Source: Neotamlana sedimentorum (GTDB lineage Bacteria; Bacteroidota; Bacteroidia; Flavobacteriales; Flavobacteriaceae). Taken from it: 64,000 nt of DNA. The stretch is from the NCBI RefSeq assembly GCF_000943565.1, contig NZ_JTDW01000010.1:96211-160210 (forward strand), in the 5' to 3' direction. This document shows, piece after piece, positions 44,300 through 52,967 of the stretch (positions are counted from its first letter, which is position 1; each line of letters begins with the position of its first letter). Both the position numbers and the translations under genes were made by a program. The notes under the pieces were generated by a model that was not told where the DNA came from, searched no databases, and saw nothing but the letters and a program-made list of their open reading frames with translations.

Positions 44300-44680
44300 C
44301 TAATTACAACAAGCTTCACATTTTCCTTGAATTAATACTTGAGCGCCTACTACTTCCCTATTTGGTAGTTTTGGTATTGTAATATCTACATTTAAACAAT
44401 CTATTTTTCCGCAATCGGTACATTGAAAATGCGGATGCACATCGGAATGCTTGTGCTCACTACAATCTTTACAGGGCGCATACCATTTTATACCGTTAAC
44501 TCCTAAAAAGGAATGTAAAACACCATCGTCTTCTAGCCTATCTAAAACACGATACACTGTGGTTTTATTTATTTTATCGTTAAATCTATCAACCAAATCT
44601 ATTACAGATATAGCTTTACTATCTGCCTTAAAAGCTTCTAAAACTAAACTAACCGACTGTGTTTTACGTACAACTCCCAT
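44300..44680 (-). CDS. Fur-family repressor, probably Zur
   Basis: A winged-helix metal-responsive repressor. The DNA-binding part (1-70) has KTTVYRVLDRLEDDGVLHSF. The metal domain contains HKHSDVHPHFQCTDCGKIDCL and the C-terminal GKCEACC, giving the two CxxC pairs of a structural zinc site. Length (126 aa) is slightly short for Fur but typical of Zur-like members. It is divergent from the zinc-starvation operon, and two copies of a palindromic operator lie between them, so it most likely represses that operon when zinc is plentiful. Confidence 0.85.
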   Translation of the reverse strand: MGVVRKTQSVSLVLEAFKADSKAISVIDLVDRFNDKINKTTVYRVLDRLEDDGVLHSFLGVNGIKWYAPCKDCSEHKHSDVHPHFQCTDCGKIDCLNVDITIPKLPNREVVGAQVLIQGKCEACCN

Positions 44681-44690
44681 ATCACAAATT

Positions 44691-44711
44691 TAATACAACT
44701 TAGTTGCATTA
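44691..44711. promoter_or_regulatory. Zur-type operator copy 1
   Basis: CAACTTAGTTGCATTA (from 44696), the core of an imperfect palindrome TACAACTTAGTTGCA. It overlaps the TTG (44704-44706) that serves as -33 element of the operon promoter, and it lies 11 bp from the Fur-type start, so binding should also autoregulate that gene. Confidence 0.7.
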
Positions 44712-44725
44712 ACAAACAATATAAG

Positions 44726-44746
44726 TATATTTGCAACTTAGTTGCA
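44726..44746 (+). promoter_or_regulatory. Operon promoter box and operator copy 2
   Basis: TATATTTG (44726-44733) is a full match to TAnnTTTG and lies 19 bp after the TTG at 44704-44706, the exact flavobacterial spacing. It is overlapped by the palindrome TGCAACTTAGTTGCA (44732-44746), an identical second copy of the operator core. The arrangement gives direct steric repression of the operon starting at 44760. Confidence 0.75.
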
Positions 44747-44759
44747 TTAATAGTTAAAA

Positions 44760-45170
44760 ATGAAAACAACCTTATACAAGCCAGATTCTTGGGGCGCCAT
44801 GGCAAGCTTTTTATGTTTAATACATTGTTTATTAACGCCTTTTTTGTTTATAGCTCAAACATCGGTTGCTGCATGTTGTGCCACAGAAACCGTACCCGTA
44901 TGGTGGCAGTCTATAGATTTTGTTTTTATTGTAATATCCTTTTTTGCCGTTTACCAATCTACCAAAAACAGCACTAATAATGCTGTTAAAAAAAGTTTTT
45001 GGGTGTGTTGGGGATTCTTGTTTTTTTTAATAGTAAACGAAAAATTAGAATGGCTCAGCATACCTGAACTTGTTATGTATGCAGTGGCTATTACCATGGT
45101 GATACTTCATATTTACAACTTAAAATACTGCCAATGTAAAACCGATAATTGCTGTATAAATAATGAATAA
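44760..45170 (+). CDS. MerC-domain membrane protein
   Basis: This small membrane protein fits the MerC family of metal-ion carriers: WGAMASFLCLIHCLLTPFLFI is the first helix with the Cys-x-x-x-Cys of the family, CCATE follows, and three more helices come later. The C-terminus is Cys-rich (YCQCKTDNCC), which could bind metal. MerC carries mercury in resistance operons, but members in zinc-regulated operons probably move zinc. It is the first gene behind the operators and overlaps folE by 8 bp. Confidence 0.8.
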   Translation: MKTTLYKPDSWGAMASFLCLIHCLLTPFLFIAQTSVAACCATETVPVWWQSIDFVFIVISFFAVYQSTKNSTNNAVKKSFWVCWGFLFFLIVNEKLEWLSIPELVMYAVAITMVILHIYNLKYCQCKTDNCCINNE

Positions 45171-45825
45171 AGATTTAATTGAAAACATTGGAGACAACCA
45201 TATCTCTACAAACATAGAAACGCCTTTACTACCAAATGCTTTTGATAAAAGTGATGACGAAAAAATAGAAAACATAAAACATCACTTTGCAAAAATAATG
45301 GAAGAGTTAGGTTTAGATTTAACCGACGATAGTTTATCTGGAACACCATACCGCTTTGCAAAAATGTATGTAAAAGAGTTGTTTTACGGCTTAAACCCAA
45401 AAAACAAACCCAAACTTTCGGTTTTTGAAAACAAATACAAGTATAAAAAAATGCTTGTAGAACAAAACATAACTATCGATTCGTCGTGCGAGCATCACTT
45501 TTTACCAATCACTGGGCATGCGCATATTGCTTACATCCCTAAAGATAAAGTTATTGGCTTATCTAAAATTAACCGGCTGGTAGATTATTATGCCCATCGT
45601 CCGCAAGTACAAGAACGTTTATCGCTTCAAATTTTAAAAGACCTGCAAGCGGTTTTAAACACCAAAGATGTTATTGTTATGATTTCTGCAAAACACCTCT
45701 GTGTATCTTCCAGAGGCATTAAAGACAAAGATAGTTTTACCACAACTATTGAATATGATGGTGCGTTTAACAACGAACTACAACGAAACGAGTTTTTCGG
45801 TATTGTTAATAATTCATCAACATAA
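45163..45825 (+). CDS. folE: GTP cyclohydrolase I
   Basis: FolE converts GTP to dihydroneopterin triphosphate, the first step of folate and tetrahydropterin synthesis. The core contains IDSSCEHHFLPITGHAHIAYIPKDKVIGLSKINRLVDYYAHRPQVQERL and AKHLCVSSRGIKDKDSFTTT, with the Cys and His zinc ligands (CEHH and HLC), so this is the zinc-dependent IA type, not FolE2. Length (220 aa) is normal. Placement in a zinc-regulated operon suggests an extra copy made to keep folate synthesis going under zinc shortage. Confidence 0.92.
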   Translation: MNKDLIENIGDNHISTNIETPLLPNAFDKSDDEKIENIKHHFAKIMEELGLDLTDDSLSGTPYRFAKMYVKELFYGLNPKNKPKLSVFENKYKYKKMLVEQNITIDSSCEHHFLPITGHAHIAYIPKDKVIGLSKINRLVDYYAHRPQVQERLSLQILKDLQAVLNTKDVIVMISAKHLCVSSRGIKDKDSFTTTIEYDGAFNNELQRNEFFGIVNNSST

Positions 45826-45845
45826 ATTAACCAACTTATTTTAAC

Positions 45846-45965
45846 ATGATTGCACAACTCAAAAAATGTTTGCTAACCGATAACGAAGTAAACCTTTGGA
45901 AAAACAACCTATTTCCTTATGCAGATTCTTGGCCAATTGAAAATTTCGCACCAACAAATACTTAA
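45846..45965 (+). CDS. Small ORF in the zinc operon
   Basis: A 39-residue ORF (MIAQLKKCLLTDNEVNLWKN...) between folE and the MoaB-like gene, 20 bp after one and 22 bp before the other. It has no recognisable motif; it could be a real small protein or the remnant of a longer gene. It is supported only by its tight position in the operon. Confidence 0.35.
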   Translation: MIAQLKKCLLTDNEVNLWKNNLFPYADSWPIENFAPTNT

Positions 45966-45987
45966 CTTTGTGTATTAAACAGCAATT

Positions 45988-46521
45988 ATGCAATCCATTA
46001 AAATAGGAATAATAACCGTAAGCGATAGAGCTAGTAATGGCGTTTATGAAGATTTAAGCGGAAAAGCCATTATTAATACGCTAAACGACTATTTAACTTC
46101 AAACTGGCAAGCTATTTATAAAATTATTCCAGATGAACAAGATGTTATTGAGCAAACTATTATTGATATGGTTGATAACGAAAATTGTTGTTTAGTGGTA
46201 ACCACAGGTGGCACAGGACCCGCAAAACGTGACGTAACCCCAGAAGCCACTGAAGCTGTTTGCAACCGTATGATGCCTGGTTTTGGTGAGCTTATGCGCG
46301 CCGAATCTTTAAAATATGTGCCAACGGCCATTTTATCTAGGCAAACTGCTGGACTTAGAGGCAGCAGTTTAATTATAAATTTACCCGGTAAACCAAAATC
46401 TATTCGCGAATGTTTAGATGCTGTTTTTCCTGCAGTACCTTATTGTATCGACCTTATTCAAGGGCCTTATTTAGAGTGTAACGAAAATGTTATTAAACCA
46501 TTCAGACCTAAAAACAAATAA
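45988..46521 (+). CDS. MoaB/Mog-type molybdopterin protein
   Basis: The fold is that of molybdopterin adenylyltransferase (Mog) and MoaB: IGIITVSDRASNGVYEDLSGKAI at the N-terminus and LVVTTGGTGPAKRDVTPEATEAV as the nucleotide-binding motif, ending RECLDAVFPAVPYCIDLI. It would adenylate molybdopterin. Length (177 aa) is usual. No other molybdenum cofactor genes are near. In this zinc operon it may be a paralogue recruited for another pterin or metal task. Confidence 0.85.
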   Translation: MQSIKIGIITVSDRASNGVYEDLSGKAIINTLNDYLTSNWQAIYKIIPDEQDVIEQTIIDMVDNENCCLVVTTGGTGPAKRDVTPEATEAVCNRMMPGFGELMRAESLKYVPTAILSRQTAGLRGSSLIINLPGKPKSIRECLDAVFPAVPYCIDLIQGPYLECNENVIKPFRPKNK

Positions 46522-46524
46522 ACC

Positions 46525-47430
46525 ATGGAAGCTGTAATTACCATAGTTGGATTTTTAGGAGCTGGTAAAACCACACTTTTAAAGTACTTAATTGAAAATT
46601 TTCAAGCTAAAAACTGGCAACCTTTTGTAATTTTAAACGATTACGAAAACGCCAATATGGATGTACAACAGTTTAGAGAACAGCTTAACTTAAACTCCAT
46701 AAAACCGTTAAGCGGAAGCTGTATTTGTTGCAGTGGTATGGTAGAGCTGCGCGATACTGTAAACCGCATTCCCGAACGCATAAATGGTGTTACATTAATT
46801 GAAGCTAACGGCACATCGGATGCGTGTTCGCTTATGGAATTTTTAGGCGTTGGGCTAAACGAGCGCTTTTTACCCCCCATTCAACTCTCTGTGGTCGATG
46901 TAAATAACTGGCAAAAACGAGGCGAACATAACGAATTAGAGTCAAATCAAATTCAAGTGTCTTCCCTCCTAGTTTTAACACATTCAGATCAGGTTGATGC
47001 ACACCGAAAAAACACCGTTATTCAAGATTTAAAACAATTAAATCCATCTGCACAAATTATAGATTTTAATGCCTTAGATGTGTTATTGTTACCTAAATTA
47101 TTACCATCTAAAAACAATGCCGAAAAACTTGATCATTTAAAAGCACATTGGGCATCTTGTTCTGTAGATTTACCAGATTTGCCTTCGGAGGAAATAATAA
47201 AAAACATATGCGACCACTTGCCAAAAAGTATTTTACGTGTTAAAGGTTGTACAAAGCTTGCTAATAACAATAACTACACTTATTTTGAGCGCAAACCCGA
47301 TGGTTCTGTTAATATTCGGCCGTTTAAAGGTGTTCCAATTACAGGCGCAAAATTACTAACTATTGGTCCTGGCAGTAAGCCAGAAGTTTTAAATGAGGCG
47401 ATTGCGTCGCAATTAAATGTAATAAAATAA
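46525..47430 (+). CDS. COG0523 GTPase, putative zinc metallochaperone
   Basis: A G3E GTPase of the CobW/ZigA group. Walker A is GFLGAGKTTLLKYLI (about 8-22). The metal motif reads SGSCICCSGM, the CxCC signature of COG0523. VVDVNNW and LTHSDQVD provide switch and base-recognition motifs, although the usual NKxD is replaced by HSDQ. A CobW C-terminal-like part ends the protein. Members under Zur control deliver zinc to enzymes when it is scarce; folE just upstream is a known kind of client. Confidence 0.85.
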   Translation: MEAVITIVGFLGAGKTTLLKYLIENFQAKNWQPFVILNDYENANMDVQQFREQLNLNSIKPLSGSCICCSGMVELRDTVNRIPERINGVTLIEANGTSDACSLMEFLGVGLNERFLPPIQLSVVDVNNWQKRGEHNELESNQIQVSSLLVLTHSDQVDAHRKNTVIQDLKQLNPSAQIIDFNALDVLLLPKLLPSKNNAEKLDHLKAHWASCSVDLPDLPSEEIIKNICDHLPKSILRVKGCTKLANNNNYTYFERKPDGSVNIRPFKGVPITGAKLLTIGPGSKPEVLNEAIASQLNVIK

Positions 47431-47467
47431 TACCTTATTTAGTTTTAAAGATTTTTTTGAATTAACA

Positions 47468-48097
47468 ATGATACAAACCCAAAATCTTACGTTTAAATAT
47501 AAAAACCAGAAAACCGCTATTGGCTTTCCTGATATTCATTTAAAAGAAAACGAACATCTTTTAATAGTAGGGAAATCTGGTATTGGTAAAACCACGCTTT
47601 TGCATCTTTTAGCCGGTTTATTAAAACCAGAAACTGGAAATGTTACTATAAACAACACCAATATTAACACATTATCGAGCAGTAAACTCGATAAATTTAG
47701 AGGTGAAAATGTTGGTTTAGTATTTCAGCAAAAACACGCCATACAATCGTTAAGTGTTATAGAGAATTTACAAGCCCGCTTATTCTTCTGCAATAAAAAA
47801 GAAAATCAAAACAAACTAAACGACCTTTTAGAGCAACTTAATTTAACGGCTTGTAAAAACAATAAAATAAACCAGATAAGCGAAGGCCAACTACAGCGTT
47901 TAGGCATTGCGCTTTCTGTGGTGCATAATCCACAAGTCATTTTAGCCGATGAACCTACATCGAGTTTAGATGATGAAAACTGTGAGGCTGTAATTAACTT
48001 GTTAAAACAGCAAGCCGAAAAAAACAAGGCGCATTTAATTGTAATTACACACGACCAGCGCATAAAGTCCTTTTTTGAAAATACCATGACGCTATGA
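47468..48097 (+). CDS. LolD/MacB-like ABC ATPase of a zinc-linked transporter
   Basis: An ABC ATPase with Walker A GKSGIGKTTLL, Q-loop VFQQKHAIQ, signature ISEGQLQRLGIA, Walker B VILADEPTSSLD and the switch His in ITHDQRI. Length (209 aa) suits the LolD/MacB group, which works with FtsX-type permeases. Its stop overlaps the next gene by 4 bp. Operator placement and the His-rich partner suggest a role in zinc acquisition. Confidence 0.88.
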   Translation: MIQTQNLTFKYKNQKTAIGFPDIHLKENEHLLIVGKSGIGKTTLLHLLAGLLKPETGNVTINNTNINTLSSSKLDKFRGENVGLVFQQKHAIQSLSVIENLQARLFFCNKKENQNKLNDLLEQLNLTACKNNKINQISEGQLQRLGIALSVVHNPQVILADEPTSSLDDENCEAVINLLKQQAEKNKAHLIVITHDQRIKSFFENTMTL

Positions 48098-49422
48098 ACA
48101 TCTGGAAAATTAGCATAAAAAACCTAAAATCGAAATCGTTTTATACGGTTTTAAGTATAGTTATTTTAGCATTAAGTATCACTTTATTGTTGGGTATTCA
48201 GCAAATAAAATCTTCATTTGAATACCAAATGGAAAACAATTTAGGTGATATAGATTTGGTAATTGGCGCAAAAGGAAGTCCGTTGCAACTCGTTTTGGCG
48301 TCCATTCTTCATTTAGATAATCCCACAGGAAATATAAAATACGCTGAAGCTAAAAAATTAGCAAAAAACCGTTTAATTAAAACGGCAGTTCCTATTTCTT
48401 ACGGCGATAATTACAAAGGCTATCGCATTGTTGGAACAACCGATGAATTCTATAATTTTTATAACGCCGAATTAGAAAACGGACAATTTACAAAAGAAGC
48501 TTTTCAAGTTGTTATTGGAGCAACTTTAGCCAAAAACCTAAATTTAAAATTGGGTGACACTTTTAAAAGTTCCCACGGTTTGGTGGATAATACTATTGAT
48601 GTTCATGACGATGAGTTAATTGTTGTTGGTATTTTAAAACCCACGCAAAAAGTAATAGATCGTTTAATTGTAACCAATTTAGAAACGGTTTGGGATGTTC
48701 ATGATCATGAAGAAGAAGAACATACAGACTCGCATGAAGTAGAACATAACGACTCCGAAACTCATGAAGCACATGAACATGACAATGAGCATCATGAACA
48801 CGACGAACACGACGAACACGATCATGAAACTACGGATGAAGCTCATCACGAGCACGAAAATCATCATGACGAAGACAAAGAAATCACTTCATTGTTAGTA
48901 CAATTTAGAAGCCCAGTAGCACTTTTAAATTTTCCACGAAAAGTAAACGAAAGCAGTAATTTACAAGCAGCAATTCCTAAATATGAGTTAGACAGATTAT
49001 ACGAATTTACAAGCATTGGGTTTAAAACCATTACTTGGATAGCCTATTTAATACTTATTATATCTGGAATTACCATTTTTGTAAATCTGTATAAAATGGT
49101 AAAAGAACGCGCTTTCGATTTAGCAATTTTAAGAACTTACGGCGCAAGTAATTTTCAATTAATTAAAATGATTGCTTACGAAGGTTTTACTGTTGCAATA
49201 ATTGCTTTTTTAGCAGGTTTCTTGTTTGTAAAAGTTGGTTTAACTCTAGTTTTAAAAACAGCTCGATTAGGTTTTAAACAAAATATTATTAAAACTTTAA
49301 CCTTTGAAGATGGCATGCAAGTTGCAATATTAGTTTTTATAATGGTAACTTTGTCCATTGCTTTGGCGATTTACCCAATTTTAAAAATGAATATTTCAAC
49401 TATTTTAAGCAATGAAAAATAA
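48094..49422 (+). CDS. FtsX-type permease with His-rich loop
   Basis: The membrane subunit of the ABC system. One N-terminal helix (FYTVLSIVILALSITLLLG), a large periplasmic domain and three C-terminal helices (WIAYLILIISGITIFVNLY and onward) give the MacB/FtsX layout. Residues about 200-262 form a low-complexity loop with more than 20 His among Asp and Glu residues, a likely zinc-binding buffer in the periplasm. Length is 442 aa. As MacB-type systems act mechanically, it may power zinc transfer rather than import it directly. Confidence 0.85.
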   Translation: MNIWKISIKNLKSKSFYTVLSIVILALSITLLLGIQQIKSSFEYQMENNLGDIDLVIGAKGSPLQLVLASILHLDNPTGNIKYAEAKKLAKNRLIKTAVPISYGDNYKGYRIVGTTDEFYNFYNAELENGQFTKEAFQVVIGATLAKNLNLKLGDTFKSSHGLVDNTIDVHDDELIVVGILKPTQKVIDRLIVTNLETVWDVHDHEEEEHTDSHEVEHNDSETHEAHEHDNEHHEHDEHDEHDHETTDEAHHEHENHHDEDKEITSLLVQFRSPVALLNFPRKVNESSNLQAAIPKYELDRLYEFTSIGFKTITWIAYLILIISGITIFVNLYKMVKERAFDLAILRTYGASNFQLIKMIAYEGFTVAIIAFLAGFLFVKVGLTLVLKTARLGFKQNIIKTLTFEDGMQVAILVFIMVTLSIALAIYPILKMNISTILSNEK

Positions 49423-49849
49423 AATATTAATAGCCTTATTTTTAATAACCTCTGCGACTTCTTTTGGTCAAAAACTAATTACTTGGGAAGATTTATCGGA
49501 AGTAAAATTTGTAGAAAAATTTTTTCCAGTATACGATGATGTGTTTTTAGTTCCAGAATTTTCTGAATCTATAAAGGCTTTAGAAGGAAAACGTATCACA
49601 ATTACAGGCTACTTTTTACATATTTCTCCAAAGGACAAATTATACATGCTATCCAAAGGCCCAATGTCGTCTTGTTTTTTCTGCGGTGTTGGCGGTCCGG
49701 AAACAGCTATTGAAATGCAATTTGAAGACCGACAAGATTTAAAAACCGACGATATTGTTTCTGTAACTGGTAAGTTAACCTTAAATGCAGACGATGTAGA
49801 GCACTTTAATTATATTTTAAGCGAATGTGAAGTTAAACTTCTCGATTAA
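49412..49849 (+). CDS. DUF3299-like periplasmic protein
   Basis: A signal peptide (LITSATSFGQK) is followed by KLITWEDLSEVKFVEKFFPVYDDVF, close to the start of DUF3299 proteins, then GKRITITGYFLHISP and SSCFFCGVGG, an OB-fold-like domain with a CxxC that could bind metal. The gene overlaps the permease end by 11 bp. DUF3299 proteins occur with similar ABC genes in zinc-regulated clusters (as I recall, the Vibrio zrg operon), which supports a shared task. It ends the operon. Confidence 0.65.
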   Translation: MKNKILIALFLITSATSFGQKLITWEDLSEVKFVEKFFPVYDDVFLVPEFSESIKALEGKRITITGYFLHISPKDKLYMLSKGPMSSCFFCGVGGPETAIEMQFEDRQDLKTDDIVSVTGKLTLNADDVEHFNYILSECEVKLLD

Positions 49850-49852
49850 AAA

Positions 49853-50344
49853 TTAAGCAAGCATTTTTACCATTTCGTAATCGTCCATTACAAAACCGTT
49901 GCCAATCTCCACAAGTAACTTTTTTGTAGTTATAAATCCTATGCTTTCATAAGCTTTTATTGATTGGCGATTATACTTATTAACTGTAAGTCTAATATTT
50001 AAAAGCCCCATTTTTAGAGCTTCTTCTTCAACAAAAGCGATAGCTTGCTTACCAAAACCTTTTCCGCGAAAGCGTTTTAAAACATATAATTTGCTTAAAA
50101 AAAGTGAGTCCTGTTCTGGCTTTATGGCCAAATATCCTAAGGGTTCATTAGCCGAATTTATTATAAAATAAATATAACCAGATTCTATCTGCATTTTTAC
50201 AGCATCAGCAGATTGATACTTCTTCAACATATACGCTACCTGCTCCTCGCCTATTATTGGTGTATAATGTGATTCCCAAATAGTTTTAGCTAATGCTTCT
50301 ATTTTGAACAAATCACTTTTAGTTTTAGCAATACAAACTTCCAT
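49853..50344 (-). CDS. GNAT-family acetyltransferase
   Basis: An N-acetyltransferase of the GNAT fold using acetyl-CoA. The key block is LFLSKLYVLKRFRGKGFGKQAIAFVEEEALKMG, containing the R/QxxGxG/A pyrophosphate-binding motif, and NKYNRQSIKAYESIGFITTKK, the family C-terminal part. Length (163 aa) is typical. The substrate is unknown. The 3-bp gap to the convergent zinc operon is tight. Confidence 0.88.
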   Translation of the reverse strand: MEVCIAKTKSDLFKIEALAKTIWESHYTPIIGEEQVAYMLKKYQSADAVKMQIESGYIYFIINSANEPLGYLAIKPEQDSLFLSKLYVLKRFRGKGFGKQAIAFVEEEALKMGLLNIRLTVNKYNRQSIKAYESIGFITTKKLLVEIGNGFVMDDYEMVKMLA

Positions 50345-50347
50345 TCC

Positions 50348-50974
50348 TTAAATCACAAAAAAATAAACCATAATAAAATGAAATACGGCACCTGCCAATA
50401 CAAACACATGCCAAATTACATGATTGAAGGGTATTTTCTCGATGACATAAAACACAATACCACCTGTATAAGCAACACCTCCGGCGAATAAATACCAAAT
50501 TCCGTCATCTCCAATTTGTTGAGATAATGCCGTAAAATCGAAAACCACAAGCCAGCCCATTACTAAATACAACAGCGTTGAAAACACTTCGAACTTTCCT
50601 GTAAAAAACAGTTTTAAAATTACACCAAAGGCTGCAATAGCCCAAACCAAATAAAATAGTAACCAGCCTTTACTTTCGTCTAAAGCGATTAGGCAAACAG
50701 GCGTGTAAGTTCCAGCTATTAAAAAGTATATGCTTATGTGGTCGAGAATTCTAAAATAGTGTTTCCGCGTTTCATTTTTTATAGCGTGATACAAAGTTGA
50801 TGCTGTAAACAACACAATTATAGAAAACCCGTAAACCACCACACTAAATAAACTCCAAGTTGTTTTTTGCGAATTATTTACAATTAATAGAAAAAGTGCA
50901 AACACACCAAGAACGGCCCCAATAGCATGAGAAATAGCGTTTAGTTTTTCTTCAAAAGGCGATTGTATACGCAT
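50348..50974 (-). CDS. Hemolysin III/PAQR-family membrane protein
   Basis: A seven-helix membrane protein of the PAQR/hemolysin III (YqfA/TrhA) type: EEKLNAISHAIGAVLGVFALFLLI, TLYHAIKNETRKHYFRILDHISIYFLIAGTYTPV and FNHVIWHVFVLAGAVFHFIMVYF hold the conserved His and Asp that bind zinc in this superfamily. Length (208 aa) is normal. Bacterial members are linked to membrane lipid homeostasis. It overlaps the next gene by 1 bp on the same strand. Confidence 0.9.
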   Translation of the reverse strand: MRIQSPFEEKLNAISHAIGAVLGVFALFLLIVNNSQKTTWSLFSVVVYGFSIIVLFTASTLYHAIKNETRKHYFRILDHISIYFLIAGTYTPVCLIALDESKGWLLFYLVWAIAAFGVILKLFFTGKFEVFSTLLYLVMGWLVVFDFTALSQQIGDDGIWYLFAGGVAYTGGIVFYVIEKIPFNHVIWHVFVLAGAVFHFIMVYFFVI

Positions 50975-51657
50975 TATTTTTCTTTAGATTCTTTGGCGTT
51001 TAGCCATTTATCGGTGAGATCGTAAAAATCGAAATCTAAGGCCGATTTTTGACGTTCTAATCGACCACTTTGAAAGTTACGCTGTAAAATATCTTCAATT
51101 AAATAATCTTCTTTTTCATTTAATGGATCGAACTCCTTTTTTAAAGAAATATCGAACATACTCGCTGTTGTGTTATACCAAAAGGCACGCCAACCGCTTC
51201 GTAAATCCTTTACTAAATCGAAAGCAGTAACGCCGGTTTGCCTATGAATTAGTTTAACTAAAATTTGTCCTTCGGTACGCGAAAATTTCTTGAGTTCTTC
51301 AGAAAACTCATTTTCAATATATTTTTGAATGTGTTTTGTGTATTTTTTTTTCTGACTCGATTTTTTTAAGGTAGCCAAACGCGAATTCATGGAGTCTAAT
51401 CGTTCTGCTGCCAACTTTGCATAAGGGTAAACTTTTATCGTTTTTCGACGTAATATTAAATAACGAATACGGTCTTCTCTGCTATTAAACCGTAACTTAT
51501 GCAAAAGCATGACCTCATCTAAATTTATAGATGTTTGTGGTACCGAATCGCCTTTAATAATCAGGTATTTTTCCGAAGTAGAATCTTGCTTAAATTCATG
51601 CATTTGAGCAAAGCTTAAAAACGGAAATATTAATAGTATGTACTTTAAACGGTTCAT
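50974..51657 (-). CDS. DUF4294-domain secreted protein
   Basis: A signal peptide (LLIFPFLSFAQ) and the DUF4294 domain (LDEVMLLHKLRFNSREDRIRYLILRRKTIKVYPYAKLAAERLDSMN, HRQTGVTAFDLVKDLRSGWRAFWYNTTASMFDISLKKEFDP). The family is found widely in Bacteroidota; no function is known. It is probably co-transcribed with the hemolysin III gene. Confidence 0.85.
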   Translation of the reverse strand: MNRLKYILLIFPFLSFAQMHEFKQDSTSEKYLIIKGDSVPQTSINLDEVMLLHKLRFNSREDRIRYLILRRKTIKVYPYAKLAAERLDSMNSRLATLKKSSQKKKYTKHIQKYIENEFSEELKKFSRTEGQILVKLIHRQTGVTAFDLVKDLRSGWRAFWYNTTASMFDISLKKEFDPLNEKEDYLIEDILQRNFQSGRLERQKSALDFDFYDLTDKWLNAKESKEK

Positions 51658-51760
51658 CTGTAAAATACTGGAGCATTCTCTATGCCAAAATTACTAATTT
51701 ACATACTGCAAAACATTTTTTTTCTATTTATATTATTATTTTAGTGCAAAACTTTTATAT

Positions 51761-52849
51761 ATGTCACAAAACAGTATTCTAAATACAAAATCGATAGAAT
51801 TCCTTGAAAAATACTTAAATAATGCTGCCCCAACTGGTTACGAATGGGAAGGGCAAAAATTATGGATGGATTACCTAAAACCTTATGTAGATGAATTTAT
51901 TACAGACACCTACGGAACTGCCGTTGGTGTAATAAATCCTGAAGCTAAATATAAAGTAGTTATTGAAGGACATGCCGATGAAATTTCTTGGTATGTAAAT
52001 TATATTTCCGACAACGGACTTATTTACGTCATTAGAAATGGCGGAAGCGACCACCAAATTGCACCAAGTAAAGTGGTTAATATCCATACGAAAAACGGTA
52101 TTGTAAAAGGTGTTTTTGGCTGGCCTGCAATACATACCAGAAACCGTGCTAAAGAAGAAGCACCAAAACCAGACAACATTTTTATAGATTGCGGTTGTAA
52201 AAACAAAGAAGAGGTTGAAAAATTAGGTGTACATGTGGGTTGTGTAATTACCTATCCAGATGAATTTCACATTTTAAACGACAACAAATTTGTTTGTAGA
52301 GCCATTGATAATCGTATGGGTGGTTTTATGATTGCAGAAGTAGCTCGTTTACTTAAAGAGAACAAAAAAGAATTGCCTTTTGGGTTATACATTACCAATT
52401 CGGTGCAAGAAGAAATTGGATTACGTGGTGCAGAAATGATTACGCAAACCATTAAACCGAATGTGGCGATTGTTACCGATGTTACTCACGATACCACAAC
52501 ACCAATGATTGAAATGAAGAAAGAAGGCCATTTAGAACTTGGACTAGGTCCTGTTGTGGCTTATGCGCCTGCGGTACAACAAAAATTACGCGATTTAATT
52601 ATTGATACTGCTGAAGCTAAGAAAATTCCATTTCAACGTTCGGCTTTATCTAGAGCAACAGGAACCGACACCGATGCCTTTGCTTATAGTAATGGCGGCG
52701 TAGCTTCTGCATTAATATCTTTACCATTGCGCTACATGCACACCACAGTAGAAATGGTACATCGCGAAGATGTTGAAAATGTAATTAAACTTATTTACGA
52801 ATCGTTATTAAAAATTAACGACGGCGATACTTTTAGTTATTTTGAATAG
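51761..52849 (+). CDS. M42-family aminopeptidase
   Basis: A cytosolic dinuclear metal aminopeptidase of the M42 (TET/PepA-glutamyl) group. The metal ligands are seen in VIEGHADEIS, CRAIDNRMGG, NSVQEEIGLRGA, VTDVTHDTT and RYMHTTVEMVHREDVE, including the Glu pair (QEEIG) of the catalytic site. Length (362 aa) is typical. It should trim peptides to amino acids as a large complex. The gene is transcribed alone and ends at a strong terminator. Confidence 0.92.
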   Translation: MSQNSILNTKSIEFLEKYLNNAAPTGYEWEGQKLWMDYLKPYVDEFITDTYGTAVGVINPEAKYKVVIEGHADEISWYVNYISDNGLIYVIRNGGSDHQIAPSKVVNIHTKNGIVKGVFGWPAIHTRNRAKEEAPKPDNIFIDCGCKNKEEVEKLGVHVGCVITYPDEFHILNDNKFVCRAIDNRMGGFMIAEVARLLKENKKELPFGLYITNSVQEEIGLRGAEMITQTIKPNVAIVTDVTHDTTTPMIEMKKEGHLELGLGPVVAYAPAVQQKLRDLIIDTAEAKKIPFQRSALSRATGTDTDAFAYSNGGVASALISLPLRYMHTTVEMVHREDVENVIKLIYESLLKINDGDTFSYFE

Positions 52850-52854
52850 TATTA

Positions 52855-52882
52855 ATTCCCGCGAAAGCGGGAATCTTTTTTT
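52855..52882 (+). terminator. Terminator after the M42 gene
   Basis: An 8-bp GC-rich stem ATTCCCGC/GCGGGAAT with a GAAA tetraloop (52855-52874), followed by a run of seven T. It begins 5 bp past the stop codon. Confidence 0.9.
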
Positions 52883-52967
52883 AGTTAAACCGGTCATTTC
52901 GATTCAGTAAAAAAGACTTTTCTCAACACGAAAATATTTTCAAATTGCTTTGTGCAATACCAAAAGT

